64,000 bases of DNA from Sipunculus nudus (taxonomy: Eukaryota > Annelida > Sipuncula > Golfingiida > Sipunculidae). The notes beneath the pieces were generated by a model. That model had not been told where the DNA came from, made no database searches, and was given only the letters and a program-made list of their open reading frames with translations. Position 1 is the first letter of the stretch. Each line of letters opens with the position of its first letter. Made by a program: the position numbers and the translations under genes. Location of the stretch: contig CM049313.1 of the NCBI GenBank assembly GCA_026874595.1, forward strand, positions 37,912,659-37,976,658, given 5' to 3'. This document shows positions 55,701-64,000 of the stretch, piece by piece.

Positions 55701-58700
55701 GCAACCATGCCTAAATCATAGTATCTCAAGACTGTGTCTGGCGATAAAATAAGCAGAACGATAGTATACCTGAGTTACACAGCACTGTACACTTCTCTTA
55801 ATCATAATGGTTTATTGAAAGTTGTAATTTTACATGTGAATATACCCGTACCCTTACAGCATGAAACATTTTAATATTTACAAACATTTTCAATAAGTTC
55901 CACAGATTTTTCAACAGAACATTTTTAAAGAATCAGAAACAATTCTGAAACATTTCATAAATAAAGAAATTCATAAAATAAACATTTTAAAATGTAAGAA
56001 ATTTGTAAATGCCTTTAATGTAGTGTTGAAAAATATTAATATGTAATAATAGTATTAGTAATTAGTAACTTTAAATTATACTTATTATACAAGTTACAGC
56101 CCTTTCATAACGGAACACTGCAATTTGAAACAAGGGACCTATGGGTCACTATGCTCAGCTGACGTTAACCTTGAAGGTAAAAATCTAAAATAATATCAAA
56201 TGGAGATAAAGTGTAAGAGGAAGAGGTAATAAAGGCCATGGTTGGTTTATATGATTTGTTTGTATTGATGAGCAAGAAATTGTTGCAAAAAATATTTTGT
56301 GACCTGACCATGTGTTTCCTACTGTTGAAACTAAAGCATGTGAGCAGTTTGTGAACAAATGATCTGTACTATTACCATGATCATTAGTTGGTTTTTCGAT
56401 TAACTGTTGTAACTGTTGACATTTCAGTAGTTTACACATTTGTTCAATTGAATCTATTTTTTTGTATAATATATATTATTAAATATATATGTATTTTTTT
56501 TATGAAATGTATACAGCTGAAATATAGCTAATTAACAACATAAAACAGGGCAAACAAAGCCTGATCTCAAATTCTGCTGAGGCAGGAAAATAATGAACAA
56601 ATGTTTGTATTAAATCCTGATTTTTTTATCACATCAATTATTTTCTAATTTAAGTTTATATTTCTATACATTTCCAATTTAACATATATATCTGAATATA
56701 AAAGTTGATTCATAATTCTCAATTGCATCATCATAAATCTCAATCTTGTCAGACAACACCACATCATGCATACAAATGTTTATTTATTTTTTTACAACAA
56801 AAATATATCTTTTAAATCTGCAAATCAATAAATATCTAAAAATAATACTTGATTTAGATTTCACAATTTTTAATTGTGTCTTTATTTATCCATAATGTGC
56901 TTCATATTTTATAATAATTTAAGCATACTGATGGGTTTAATTATATTTGTTAAAATCATTTAAAAGAAAATTGATTTCTTTAAAAATGCTACATTACACA
57001 ACACTGCATCTTCTGGATTACACCTTGCATTATTTTTTCAGTGAAAACAATAACAATTACCGCATAACACTTGGTGGGTTGGGTTTGCGGGGGGGGTGGG
57101 GGGGGGGGTTGATTGGGGTGGTGATATGAGAATAACTGTACACCTGTCACAGCAGGGGATCTCCCCCAGTGACTGTAACAAATCAGAAACCCTGGCATAG
57201 CTGACTTCCAGTGACCTGGAGTGGGACCCTGCATCTGTAATCAAAGCAAGTGACTACAGAAAAAAAATCAATAACTAACTTAATTTTCAAGCTTTTATTT
57301 TCAAATTTCAGATTTAGACAAACTAAATATTTATGTTTACATGCTGTGAAAATAAAATCAATGGTGCTTACAGGTAAAAAACGTGCCATGGTCAAAGTTG
57401 GGAAAAAAATTTAAGGTTCTGATTTATTTTTTTTGCCAATAACTTAAAAAATTTACAAAATTCAGATCTAATTTTGGGTTAACAATTGAATCTTAATTAA
57501 ACATAGTTATATACTTGAGAAAATAGACTCTAGTTTCAAAATTTTTCATGTTAAGTGAGTTATTATTTTTCCTGATTTTTTAAAAAGTCCATTATGTTTG
57601 GGCCCATAACTTAAAGAATTTATATATTACAGACTTAATTTCTGGCATGTACATAGGAACTATATAGAGGAATATTTATTGTAAATATGAGGAAAAACAA
57701 ATGAGTGGTTTTGATATTAGGCAGTCCTGAAGTGTGAAAATAGGATTTTAATAAAAAATTGAGGTTTTTCCTTAATTTCTCAAAGGAACGAAGTCGCAAA
57801 GACCCAGTTTTCGGCTTGGTAGGAGATCTTGGGGACATCTAACATTATGCTGAATTTTGGATTCCTAGGTCTTACGGTTTCAAAACGTGCCACATCTACG
57901 GACGGACGGACGGACAGACGGACGGACGACGGACAATGGACCACGACTATAGCTCAGATGACTTATAGTCAGCTGAGCTAAAAAATGACCAATCTGATGA
58001 ATTATAACAGGGTAAGGGAACATAATAAAAATTCAAAACATATTTAAAACCATGTACTTTAATAGTTTTAAAATGTCATTTTAAGATTTTAAGAACATTT
58101 TAAAAACTATTTTATACTAACTGGGTATATATATATTGGGGATTCATATTTCATTAATAAAAAGTTCACAAACAACCTCTCTACTTGGAGCAGATACATG
58201 CACTTTGAACATAAATTAATAATTAATTATTTTTTAATGTACACAGGCTGCCATTGATTGTCAGATGTAAACACCACTTGGAAAACACTGTTTTATTCAG
58301 GTTCTCATGGTTTTCAAGGATGCTACCAATTTTAGTTAGCAACCTGCGTCTGTGCTGTAAACATGTCAGTTTCACAGGTAGTCTGTTGATATTTGCACCT
58401 TTTTCACTTTTGTTTAAATTTGATTATTGTTTATAACAAATACATTGATATATATACAGATACAAGAGGCAAGAATACGCCTGTTTCACTTGCTGTATCT
58501 GAAGAGGAGCCCTCTCACATTAATTTTATACCTCTCCTGCTTGGCACCACATCAATTTATGAGTACCGCAGTCAGGCTAAAGACATTCAATAAGATCAAT
58601 ATTTAAGATGAAATAAGGCCCCTTCCTTGTTTTATGATCTTATTATGCAACATAGTTGTCTTTTCATGCTGAGCTTAGGTCAATAATGGCTCATTATTAA

Positions 58701-60828
58701 TGGGTGATATCAGTGTTAAGTCATGTTAATGCTACAGGGCCTAAAACACAACCACTTCCGCCACTGACCGCCATATACGAGTCCTCTTCCAAACCATAGA
58801 TGTTAGATATTGCTGATAGGTGTCACTAATTAAATGGAAAAGGTCTATTAAGACCACTTTTGGCAAGTCCCACAGGTGGTCTTATTGCACAGACATAAGA
58901 CAGCACACTGTACATGAAATCACATGGCCAGACTTATTGGAACTGCGTAATATGAATTCTGTTAACCATAACCTGTTTGATTAAATGCTGAAAAACATGT
59001 TTGCTATGAGACAATCCACATTTACTATTTGCTGATATTTACTATTCACTGTAGGTACTTATAATATGCCTGATAGTACTTATTGTGCCCTTCTGGTACT
59101 TACATTGCGACTGTTGGCATTATCTATGTGAATATAGATATTGACTAAACATCTGTATGTACTACCTATTTGCCTGTAGGTACTTATTCAGTACCTTATA
59201 GGTATTTAAAGGGGCCCAATCACCTATAAAGCATGTTGAGTTTACACAATATATAGTTTCATCCCTTTAAAATAAATCTGTACCTGCCAAAATATTGCCC
59301 TGAAACCGTTTGCTTTAACTGAATGTTAAAAACAGTGGACCGGGCACAATGATGGGTCTAAACATAAACACAGTGCCAGTGGCGGATCCAGAGGGGGAGC
59401 TTTTGGGGCTGAAGCCCCCCCCCCTCCCCCCAAAGATTTAAACATTGTTATCATTTTCTAACCAGAGAAGATTTTCTTTACATTATTTCCAGTACTGCTT
59501 GCATCAGAGAAGTTTTTATATGCTGAGTTAATTATTCCTCTGCGAAGCAAGGTTTATCATGTAATTACTGACGTTGGTCGATTCATCTGTTAGCAGCTGT
59601 ACTCAACAGTTATAAACTGACTTATGGGGGGAGCCAGAAAAAAAAACAATTCAAAATGATTTAGAGTTTACCTAGATCATAATAATATCTCACAGGTATA
59701 TTTATAAAAAGACCGTCTTTATTTTTGGTTTAAGCGGAACCAATAATTGGATATAAATTTCCGAAAGGGGCAAGCAGACCGGTTATGCAAAATTGATTTG
59801 GTGAACTTGCCCAACATCTCTCTTGAATTTATATAATCCTCGCCCTATGAACTGTATATTCACAAAATTTAAAATACACATAATATTAATTGTCTGCATA
59901 TTAAAGTCGTCATTTACATTTAGTCTCAACTTCATTAATGAGTTTCCAGTTGTAAATTGGGAAAATAATGTTGCACATCTGTACCCATTTTCAAACAATT
60001 TCACAATTTACAAATTGTCAGATTATATATGAAGTGGGAAAATGCAAAACGTATATTTTGATATCTATAGCTGTGGAGTTTGTTTTGTTAGTTTCCAGTC
60101 TGCAACTTATTTAATGTTATATTGAAACTAAGACTATGTGTTTACAAGAAAATGAATGTGGCACTGGCCATCCAGTACCTCTTTCTCTCATCCATCAATA
60201 ACAGTTGATGTTTTTTTAAATAATTATTCTGAAGTTCCTGAATAGAAAAAGGGCAGTTTTTCATTTATAAAACGGCAAAGAATTCTGTTTTTCATAGGCA
60301 TAATGTGACTTAAATTCAAATAACATATGCGCCAATACATATATATATATATGATTATGCAAAGTATCGACTTGCCCCCCCCCCCCCCCCACTTGCCAAA
60401 TCCTGGATCTGCCCCTGAGCGCTAGGAGATGTCCCCACTAACTTGGCCCAAAAAATGTAATACATGTTTCTGTTAGCTGAAAAACCACGTGTTACCCCTC
60501 TTAATCAGACCTCCTGTCACACGGCCTTGTTCTGGTAAACAGACTGTGTTTACCAATAAGCAGAGCCATAACATTGGATTATGCGGTATGCAAGGAAACG
60601 AGACCGTGTGCTGGGATGGTTTTGCTGGGAAACATTTGTACAAAGTAAAACTGACCTGATAGGGTGAAAGAATAGGCATAATTAAGCTCCTGATTATGTC
60701 CCTTTAATATGTGCACACAGGAGCTTACAATGTGCCTGTAATACTTACTATATTCCTGTAGGCAGGGTTGATCATGGCGGCCTGTAACGCTGTCACCACT
60801 TGCTGTATGGAAGCATCATCCATTGGCT
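46575..60828 (-). CDS. UBL7: UBL7, ubiquitin-like protein 7 (C-terminal 246 residues, 7 exons)
   Basis: Exons on the - strand in order: 60828-60749, 52539-52455, 52053-51996, 51234-51131, 50463-50315, 49772-49632 and 46700-46575. Phases agree at every junction. The segment ENLIAATPGLEHDP matches the ATPGL-centred core of vertebrate UBL7. A Ser-rich linker with a poly-Ser tract follows, and a UBA domain (QQMRDMGITDEAVARQAL, then ALEFIFGDG) ends the protein. UBL7 carries an N-terminal ubiquitin-like fold; those exons lie outside the window. UBA domains bind ubiquitin; the cellular role is poorly defined. The first intron in view is 8.2 kb, swollen by nested transposons. It converges with the BAK-like gene. 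Confidence 0.9.
46685..46820 (-). repeat. Tandem duplication of the last UBL7 3' splice site
   Basis: Two units of about 67-68 bp, each with TCTGCTGAAGCTGGG, an A run and GATCTG(T/C)CATGATTA. The second has a usable-looking CATTAG before the copied exon start, so it could act as a decoy acceptor. Confidence 0.75.
47335..47451. mobile_element. Foldback MITE, about 117 bp
   Basis: Arms of about 34 nt: AACCGGCTTGTT...GTATTGCC on the left, and its near-exact inverse GGCAATACCCAACAAACCGG on the right. There is an inner ATATCAG/CTGATAT stem. The whole can fold into one long hairpin. It lies in the UBL7 intron between exons F and G. Confidence 0.7.
48165..49501 (+). mobile_element. Helentron-like element, AGCGAACCTGTG family (copy 2)
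   Basis: The decayed 5' end TTACCAAATCTGTGAACTTA is followed by body phrases shared with 6240-7376. The 3' end is intact: GCATTAGGCCTGTAGGCC then CTTG at 49501, followed by TTTT. AGGCCT-TG/GT-AGGCCT gives a short palindromic hairpin. It sits in the UBL7 intron between exons F and G. Confidence 0.6.
49632..49772 (-). CDS. UBL7: UBL7 exon F (Ser-rich linker)
   Basis: 141 nt, phase 0 at both ends, acceptor TTTACAG, donor GAT|GTAAGT. It encodes DFFQQAMAQAQSQA followed by eight serines from a TCA/TCG repeat, whose complement gives the ATG-rich + strand frame here. Confidence 0.85.
50315..50463 (-). CDS. UBL7: UBL7 exon E
   Basis: 149 nt, acceptor TTGACAG, donor CCCTCT|GTGAGT. It encodes an acidic MSDDEDGMEV motif, akin to the SDDED of vertebrate UBL7, followed by QPITASQLAAALQAATG. 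Confidence 0.85.
50830..51050 (-). mobile_element. tRNA-derived SINE, degenerate
   Basis: The - strand contains TGGGTTCAAGTC (B-box-like, 50939-50950) preceded by an A-like region near 50985. It lies in the UBL7 intron between exons D and E. Confidence 0.4.
51131..51234 (-). CDS. UBL7: UBL7 exon D
   Basis: 104 nt, acceptor GATTTCAG, donor TCTG|GTGGGT. It encodes QVIEAHPCLGQAALYVAAAV and more. Its acceptor and first bases are multiplied in the minisatellite just upstream (51239-51740). Confidence 0.85.
51239..51740 (-). repeat. Minisatellite built from the UBL7 exon D 3' splice site
   Basis: On the - strand about 14 units, spaced mostly 31 bp with interspersed 27-bp units, read TTTGATTTC(AG/TG/TT)..GTGATTGAAGC. 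This is the polypyrimidine-poor acceptor and first 14 bases of exon D. Starts of CTTCAATCAC on the + strand include 51292, 51359, 51390, 51421, 51452, 51479, 51510, 51541, 51568, 51599, 51630, 51661 and 51688. The + strand frames of 67-130 codons here are repeat artefacts. Confidence 0.85.
51996..52053 (-). CDS. UBL7: UBL7 exon C
   Basis: 58 nt, acceptor TTCCAG, donor AACA|GTGAGT. It encodes AMLQDSQLLALMADPDHVK, matching the LGVLQD...LFADP region of the family. Confidence 0.85.
52455..52539 (-). CDS. UBL7: UBL7 exon B
   Basis: 85 nt between TTTCAG and ATAG|GTATGC. It encodes the diagnostic VEKMVTNQETMENLIAATPG segment and then LEHDPVAI. Confidence 0.85.
52690..52828. repeat. GACCACCT-type repeat, target of a TTAA insertion
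   Basis: Starts near CAGTGGAACC and contains several AAGACCAC/GAGACCACCTGT words. It continues at 58852 after the inserted element (AGACCACTTTTGGCAAG), consistent with one interrupted repeat. Confidence 0.5.
52989..55744 (-). mobile_element. Helitron-like element (copy 3, both ends)
   Basis: On the - strand the 5' end is A|TCGCCAGACACAGTC with GAGATACTATG. The 3' end has hairpin GGCAC-TG-GTGCC, 10 nt, and CTAG at 52989, followed by T. Internal units carry GGTGGCGCCACCAG, AAGATGGA and CACATGTACAGATGGA phrases. About 1 kb in the middle (53460-54460) differs from the units and may be a further insertion. Open frames on both strands follow the repeat. Confidence 0.75.
55745..56131. other. Spacer of the TTAA transposon
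   Basis: AT-rich, nothing coding seen. Confidence 0.4.
56132..57981 (-). mobile_element. Helentron-like element, AGCTCAGCTGAC family (copy 4)
   Basis: The - strand starts at 57981 with TTAGCTCAGCTGACT and a (GTCC)n run. It ends with GTCAGCTGAGC, TGACCCATAGGTCC and CTTG at 56132, then TTT. It closely matches copy 2 near the 5' end. A G-rich run is at 57089-57111. Confidence 0.7.
57982..58847. other. Inner part of the TTAA transposon, no gene recognised
   Basis: Two exon-like frames (58254-58436 and 58466-58593) have plausible splice signals but no recognisable protein similarity. CpG rises near the right end. Confidence 0.35.
59044..59205. repeat. Degenerate tandem repeat resembling the UBL7 exon A donor
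   Basis: On the - strand, words such as ATAAGTACCTACAGGC and GTAAGTACCAGAAGG recur. They resemble the donor stretch of exon A (GTAAGTATTACAGGCAC). The array continues at 60708-60748 on the other side of the inserted MITE. Confidence 0.5.
59206..60707. mobile_element. TTAA-flanked MITE (T2/Kolobok-like, copy 2, interrupted)
   Basis: Ends TTAAAGGGGCCCAATCACC and, reversed, TTAAAGGGACATAATCAGG. The same internal phrases occur as in 34182-34684 (TATTGCCCTGAAACCGTTTG). It is broken by the hAT-like element 59377-60417. Confidence 0.8.
59377..60417. mobile_element. hAT-like non-autonomous element
   Basis: Inverted ends CAGTGGCGGATCCAG and CAGGGGCAGATCCAG, with adjoining G/C homopolymer runs. The flanks (CACAGTGC and AGCGCTAG) show no clean 8-bp duplication. 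No transposase was seen. Confidence 0.6.
60749..60828 (-). CDS. UBL7: UBL7 exon A (first in window)
   Basis: Acceptor TTTCAG, donor ATA|GTAAGT; 80 nt entered with two bases of a split codon. It encodes PMDDASIQQVVTALQAAM, then INPAYRNI. An alternative acceptor two bases on (CAGAG) cannot be excluded. Confidence 0.8.
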
Positions 60829-61477
60829 CTGAAATAAATCCAAGCAATTCACTTATTGCAAATTTACTGATACCTGAGAGCAAGAAAATTCTTAGTGCAC
60901 TGAACGTGGCCATGATGTTTTTTGTCAAACCTCATGCTCCAATTCACATTCTTACTCATTCCTTAAATTTCCAATAATTTAACAGACACACTACCGTAAA
61001 AGTCGTTGTAGAAGTTGCATCCTTATAACAAGTAGCACCCTGACTTTTAGGATCCCCCTGAGGAATAGCCTTTCAAGTTTTGTTTCAGGAAAAGACAATA
61101 TTATAATTCGCACCTAGACTTCAGAGACGGCCCAACCACATAATATCTATGGAATTTAAGTATCATTCCCTGCGGTGCAAGACTACAACCAACGTTCCTG
61201 TAGTACTAACATGGTTTATAAACTAGATAAACCATTAAACATAAAAATAAATGAAACAGTTTTAATACAATTCTCATATTTAAGGAATAACAGCAGTTTC
61301 ATTACATATAAAGACAAGGTTCAATTGTCAAATAAGATTTGTACAGTGCGTTTGAGTCCCAGAGTCAGCTGTGTCAGATATTATTTTGTGCTGTAAAATG
61401 ATGTCATTATTCCCGTTTCTTTCCAGGTTAAGTAAGATTAGAAAGCAAATATGAAGTTAAATGACAGTATGATTAAA
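60829..61477. other. UBL7 upstream intron, nothing recognised
   Basis: AT-rich. I looked for the ubiquitin-like exons of UBL7 on the - strand here and did not find them. Confidence 0.4.
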
Positions 61478-63896
61478 CAAGGCCTACAGGCCTAATGCGA
61501 ACCTGTGCAAAGTTTAGGAGTATGAATGGAGGTTTATTTTTAAAATTTAATATTGATCCTCTTAAGTCCTGCATATCTACCTTAGTCATAATGATTTCAG
61601 CAAAATGGACGTTTCAGTCCTTCAAGTTTCAGACTAGGACCTTTTAAAACCAGAATATGGGTAGTCGACAAGCGACTATGTGTATCCACAGAAATCAGAG
61701 TGGGACGGGTGAAGTGAGGCATGGATTAAGTGGCAAGGGGAATAGATTGTGGTGTGTTGCATATTAGCATTGATGTCAGCAGCTTAAATGTTAATGCAGG
61801 TGGCGCCACCTGTCATAAAAATCGAGAAACCTGTCCAGGATGTATAAACCTGCAAATTTTCAGGTGGATAAGTCAAACCACTTCTGAGATATGAGTGATT
61901 TTATCCCAAGGCAGATGAACAGACGGAGGCTGTGCATAAGTGGTTGCAGGTGGCGCCACCAGTTTTGCCTATGATGAAGAGCTATGTGTGATCTATACAT
62001 TAGCAAAATTTTGGCCCAATGAGTCAAACGGTTCCCGAGGTATGAGCTTGGATGTCTGCAGAGTAAACCTGAATGTAGGTCATAAAAACGAGAAAGCTGC
62101 CCAGGATGTATAACCCTGCAAAATGTCAGGTGGATAAGTCAAACCACTTCTGAGATATGAGTGATTTTATCCCAAGGCAGATGAACAGATGGACGCTGTG
62201 CAAAAGTGGTTGCAGGTGGCGCCACCAGTTTTGCCTATGATGAGAGCTATGCGAGATCTATACACAAGCTATTTTTGGTCCAATCGGTCAAGCGGTTCCT
62301 GAGATATGAGCTAAGATGTCTGCAGAGTAAATGTGAATGTAGGTGGCGCCACCTGTCATAAAATCGAGAAAGCTGTGCAGGATGTAAAAACCTGCAACAT
62401 TTAAGGTGAATATGTCAAACAACTGCTGAGATATGAGTGATTTTATCCTAAGACAGATGAACAGGTGGATGCTGTGCATAAATGGTTGCAGGTGGCGCCA
62501 CCAGTTTTGCCTATGATGAAAAGCTATGTGAGATCTTTACACATGCACAATTTTGGCCCAATTGTTCAAACGTTCCTGAGATATGAGCTTAGTGTCTGCA
62601 GAGAAAACGTGAATGTAGGTGGCGCCACCTTTCATAAAATCGAGAAAGCTGTCCAGGATGTATAAACCTGCAAAATTTCAGGTGGAAAAGTCAAACCACT
62701 GCTGAGATATGAGTGATATTATCCCAAGGCAGATGAACAGATAGACGCTATACAAAAATGGTTGCAGGTTGTGCCACCATTTTTAGTGTATGTTATAAAG
62801 CTATCAAAGGGCTACATTTGTGCAAAATTTTTAGCCTGATCGGTCAAATGGTTCCCGAGATATGTGGTTTTATGTGTGGAAACAGACGCACAAATGGATG
62901 CTGGGCAGAGAGGAAAGGTCAGAGGTCAACCAAAAATGAGGGTGCAGCAGTTCACATGTGACCTGATGATAAACCTAATTTGCTAAAAATGCAAACCAAG
63001 TTTTTCAAACAGTTGAAAGATATAGTTCCAATAATCTGGGAATTCTGCATAAAGACATTGTGTCTAGACATCTAGACGCTGTGTCTAGACATCTTGACAC
63101 ATTGTCTAGACACCCGCCAGAGCCAGGTCAGTTGCCATGGTGATGTCTGGACCCCACCTGTTTGTACTGAGTGACCTCTTGACTTGGCTGTTGAAACTCA
63201 GCATGTTGTCAAATCTGTTTTCAAACACAGAAAGCCTTCTCAATTGGCAACAATGCTTTTTTAAAGCTTATTTACTCAATCTATTCTTATAAAACTGGCA
63301 GAACCCCACCATGAATAATTCTTGTAAAGTTTAAACCAATCAGCTAATCATTTTTATAATAAATCAGTGTATAAGCTAGAAGAGTTTAAAATTACATTTT
63401 CGCTTGTAAAAAACACATCAATGTAGGTGGCGCTACCAATACCTCAATTTCATATATGACAGAAGTGACACACATTGGTATAAAATTTGGTGATTATAGC
63501 TCTAGCCGTTTCTGAGATTTTAATTTTAGTGTGCTTTTTTGGACAGATGACTAAGTTCAACCTCCTGTAACTCAGCCAAAAATCTCTGAAATGGAACCAT
63601 TCGAACAAACTTGAGAGAGATTGTTCTAGGGATCATTTCTTTGAAATATTGGACAATTTGCCTTGACAGTTTCGGAGAAGAAGATTTTTATTTCCCAATA
63701 AAATCTAAGACAATGCAGTTAGAAAAAAAAATAAACAAAATCCGATAGTTTTCAGATGACTGATTATTTGCAAAAAATTTGGTGATGCTAGCTTCTGCCG
63801 TTTTTGAGAAAGCTATGGTTAATGTACAGACAACGCACGACGCACGACAGACAATGCACAACACCGCACCATAGCATAAGCTCACAGGTTCGCTAA
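61478..63896 (-). mobile_element. Helentron-like element, AGCGAACCTGTG family (copy 3, both ends)
   Basis: The - strand starts at 63896 with TTAGCGAACCTGTGAGC and a CGTGCGTCGTGCG-type run. It ends with the exact inverse GCACAGGTTCGC, the palindromic AGGCCTGTAGGCCT and CTTG at 61478, then TTT. It hosts the nested element 61650-62990. Confidence 0.7.
61650..62990 (-). mobile_element. Nested Helitron-like element, ACCGTTTGACCGATC family (copy 2)
   Basis: The - strand 3' end has hairpin TAGTCG-CTTGT-CGACTA, then CCCATATTCTGG at 61650, followed by T. Tandem units carry GGTGGCGCCACC at 61799, 61949, 62215, 62342, 62491 and 62618. It matches 33950-36329. The 5' limit is approximate. Confidence 0.55.
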
Positions 63897-64000
63897 AAAA
63901 TAGAGTCTGAAACTAATTACTATCACAATCAAGTTTAAACTGTTTAAATGCTTGATGATCGTCAAATAGTGGAGTGGATTCATTAGACTATGATTAGTTT

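Larger units (their letters stand above)
52829..58851. mobile_element. TTAA-flanked transposon swollen by two nested elements
   Basis: TTAA at 52829-52832 and 58848-58851, each followed inward by the inverted 14-mer TAGACCTTTTCCAT. Without the Helitron-like elements at 52989 and 56132 only about 1.4 kb remains. No transposase was recognised in it, so it is probably non-autonomous. TTAA targets suggest piggyBac or Kolobok type. Confidence 0.6.

Noticed and set aside
58254-58593. Two exon-like frames inside the TTAA transposon
   Set aside because: The splice signals are plausible, but the product matches nothing I recognise and the frames are short.
1-64000. CRISPR array or prokaryotic operon
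   Set aside because: The tandem repeats lack the short direct repeat plus unique spacer pattern, and the genes have spliceosomal introns.

Overview
The window looks like animal nuclear DNA, most likely from a bivalve mollusc. It is AT-rich, its genes have long introns with GT-AG splice sites, and it is crowded with tRNA-derived SINE heads, foldback elements and families carrying (GTCC)n runs plus internal tandem repeats, a pattern familiar from bivalve genomes. The species assignment is inference. There are no prokaryotic features.

Two host genes point at each other. On the + strand, four coding exons (10387-10814, 15028-15145, 19636-19866, 36568-36672) encode a 293-residue multidomain Bcl-2 family protein of the BAK/BAX/BOK type: an alpha-1 helix like that of BAK, a BH3 motif, a BH1 region lacking the usual NWGR, a BH2 ending WVQTQGGW, and a C-terminal membrane anchor. 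A CpG-richer stretch before 10387 is the probable promoter. On the - strand, seven exons between 60828 and 46575 encode the C-terminal two thirds of UBL7 (ubiquitin-like protein 7), ending in a UBA domain; its N-terminal ubiquitin-like exons lie beyond the right edge. The two 3' ends converge near 45.4-45.7 kb in a roughly 10-kb stretch almost free of large repeats.

Most of the rest is nested mobile DNA. Intron 3 of the BAK-like gene holds a 10.2-kb DNA transposon (21490-31693) with 34-bp terminal inverted repeats, a TTA duplication and an intron-rich, decayed transposase-like gene with a DD(43)E-like triad and a cysteine-rich C terminus. A Helitron-like element (21592-25258) sits inside it, and a second one (21962-24602) inside that. 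At least five families of non-autonomous rolling-circle-like elements are present. Several share one design: a 5' terminal motif, a (GTCC)n or similar run, internal tandem repeats, an inverted copy of the 5' motif, a short palindrome, and a CTTG or CTAG end followed by T. Two TTAA-flanked MITEs, two hAT-like elements, a TA-flanked MITE rich in TTCGCGA, foldbacks and SINEs fill much of the remainder.

The points most worth following are the intron-rich transposon family, the shared architecture of the Helitron-like families, a 12-bp palindrome (GGTGGCGCCACC) repeated in otherwise different families, and a minisatellite in UBL7 that repeats the gene's own 3' splice site. Everything here was read by eye. 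Family assignments beyond BAK-like and UBL7 are structural inferences without a database search.
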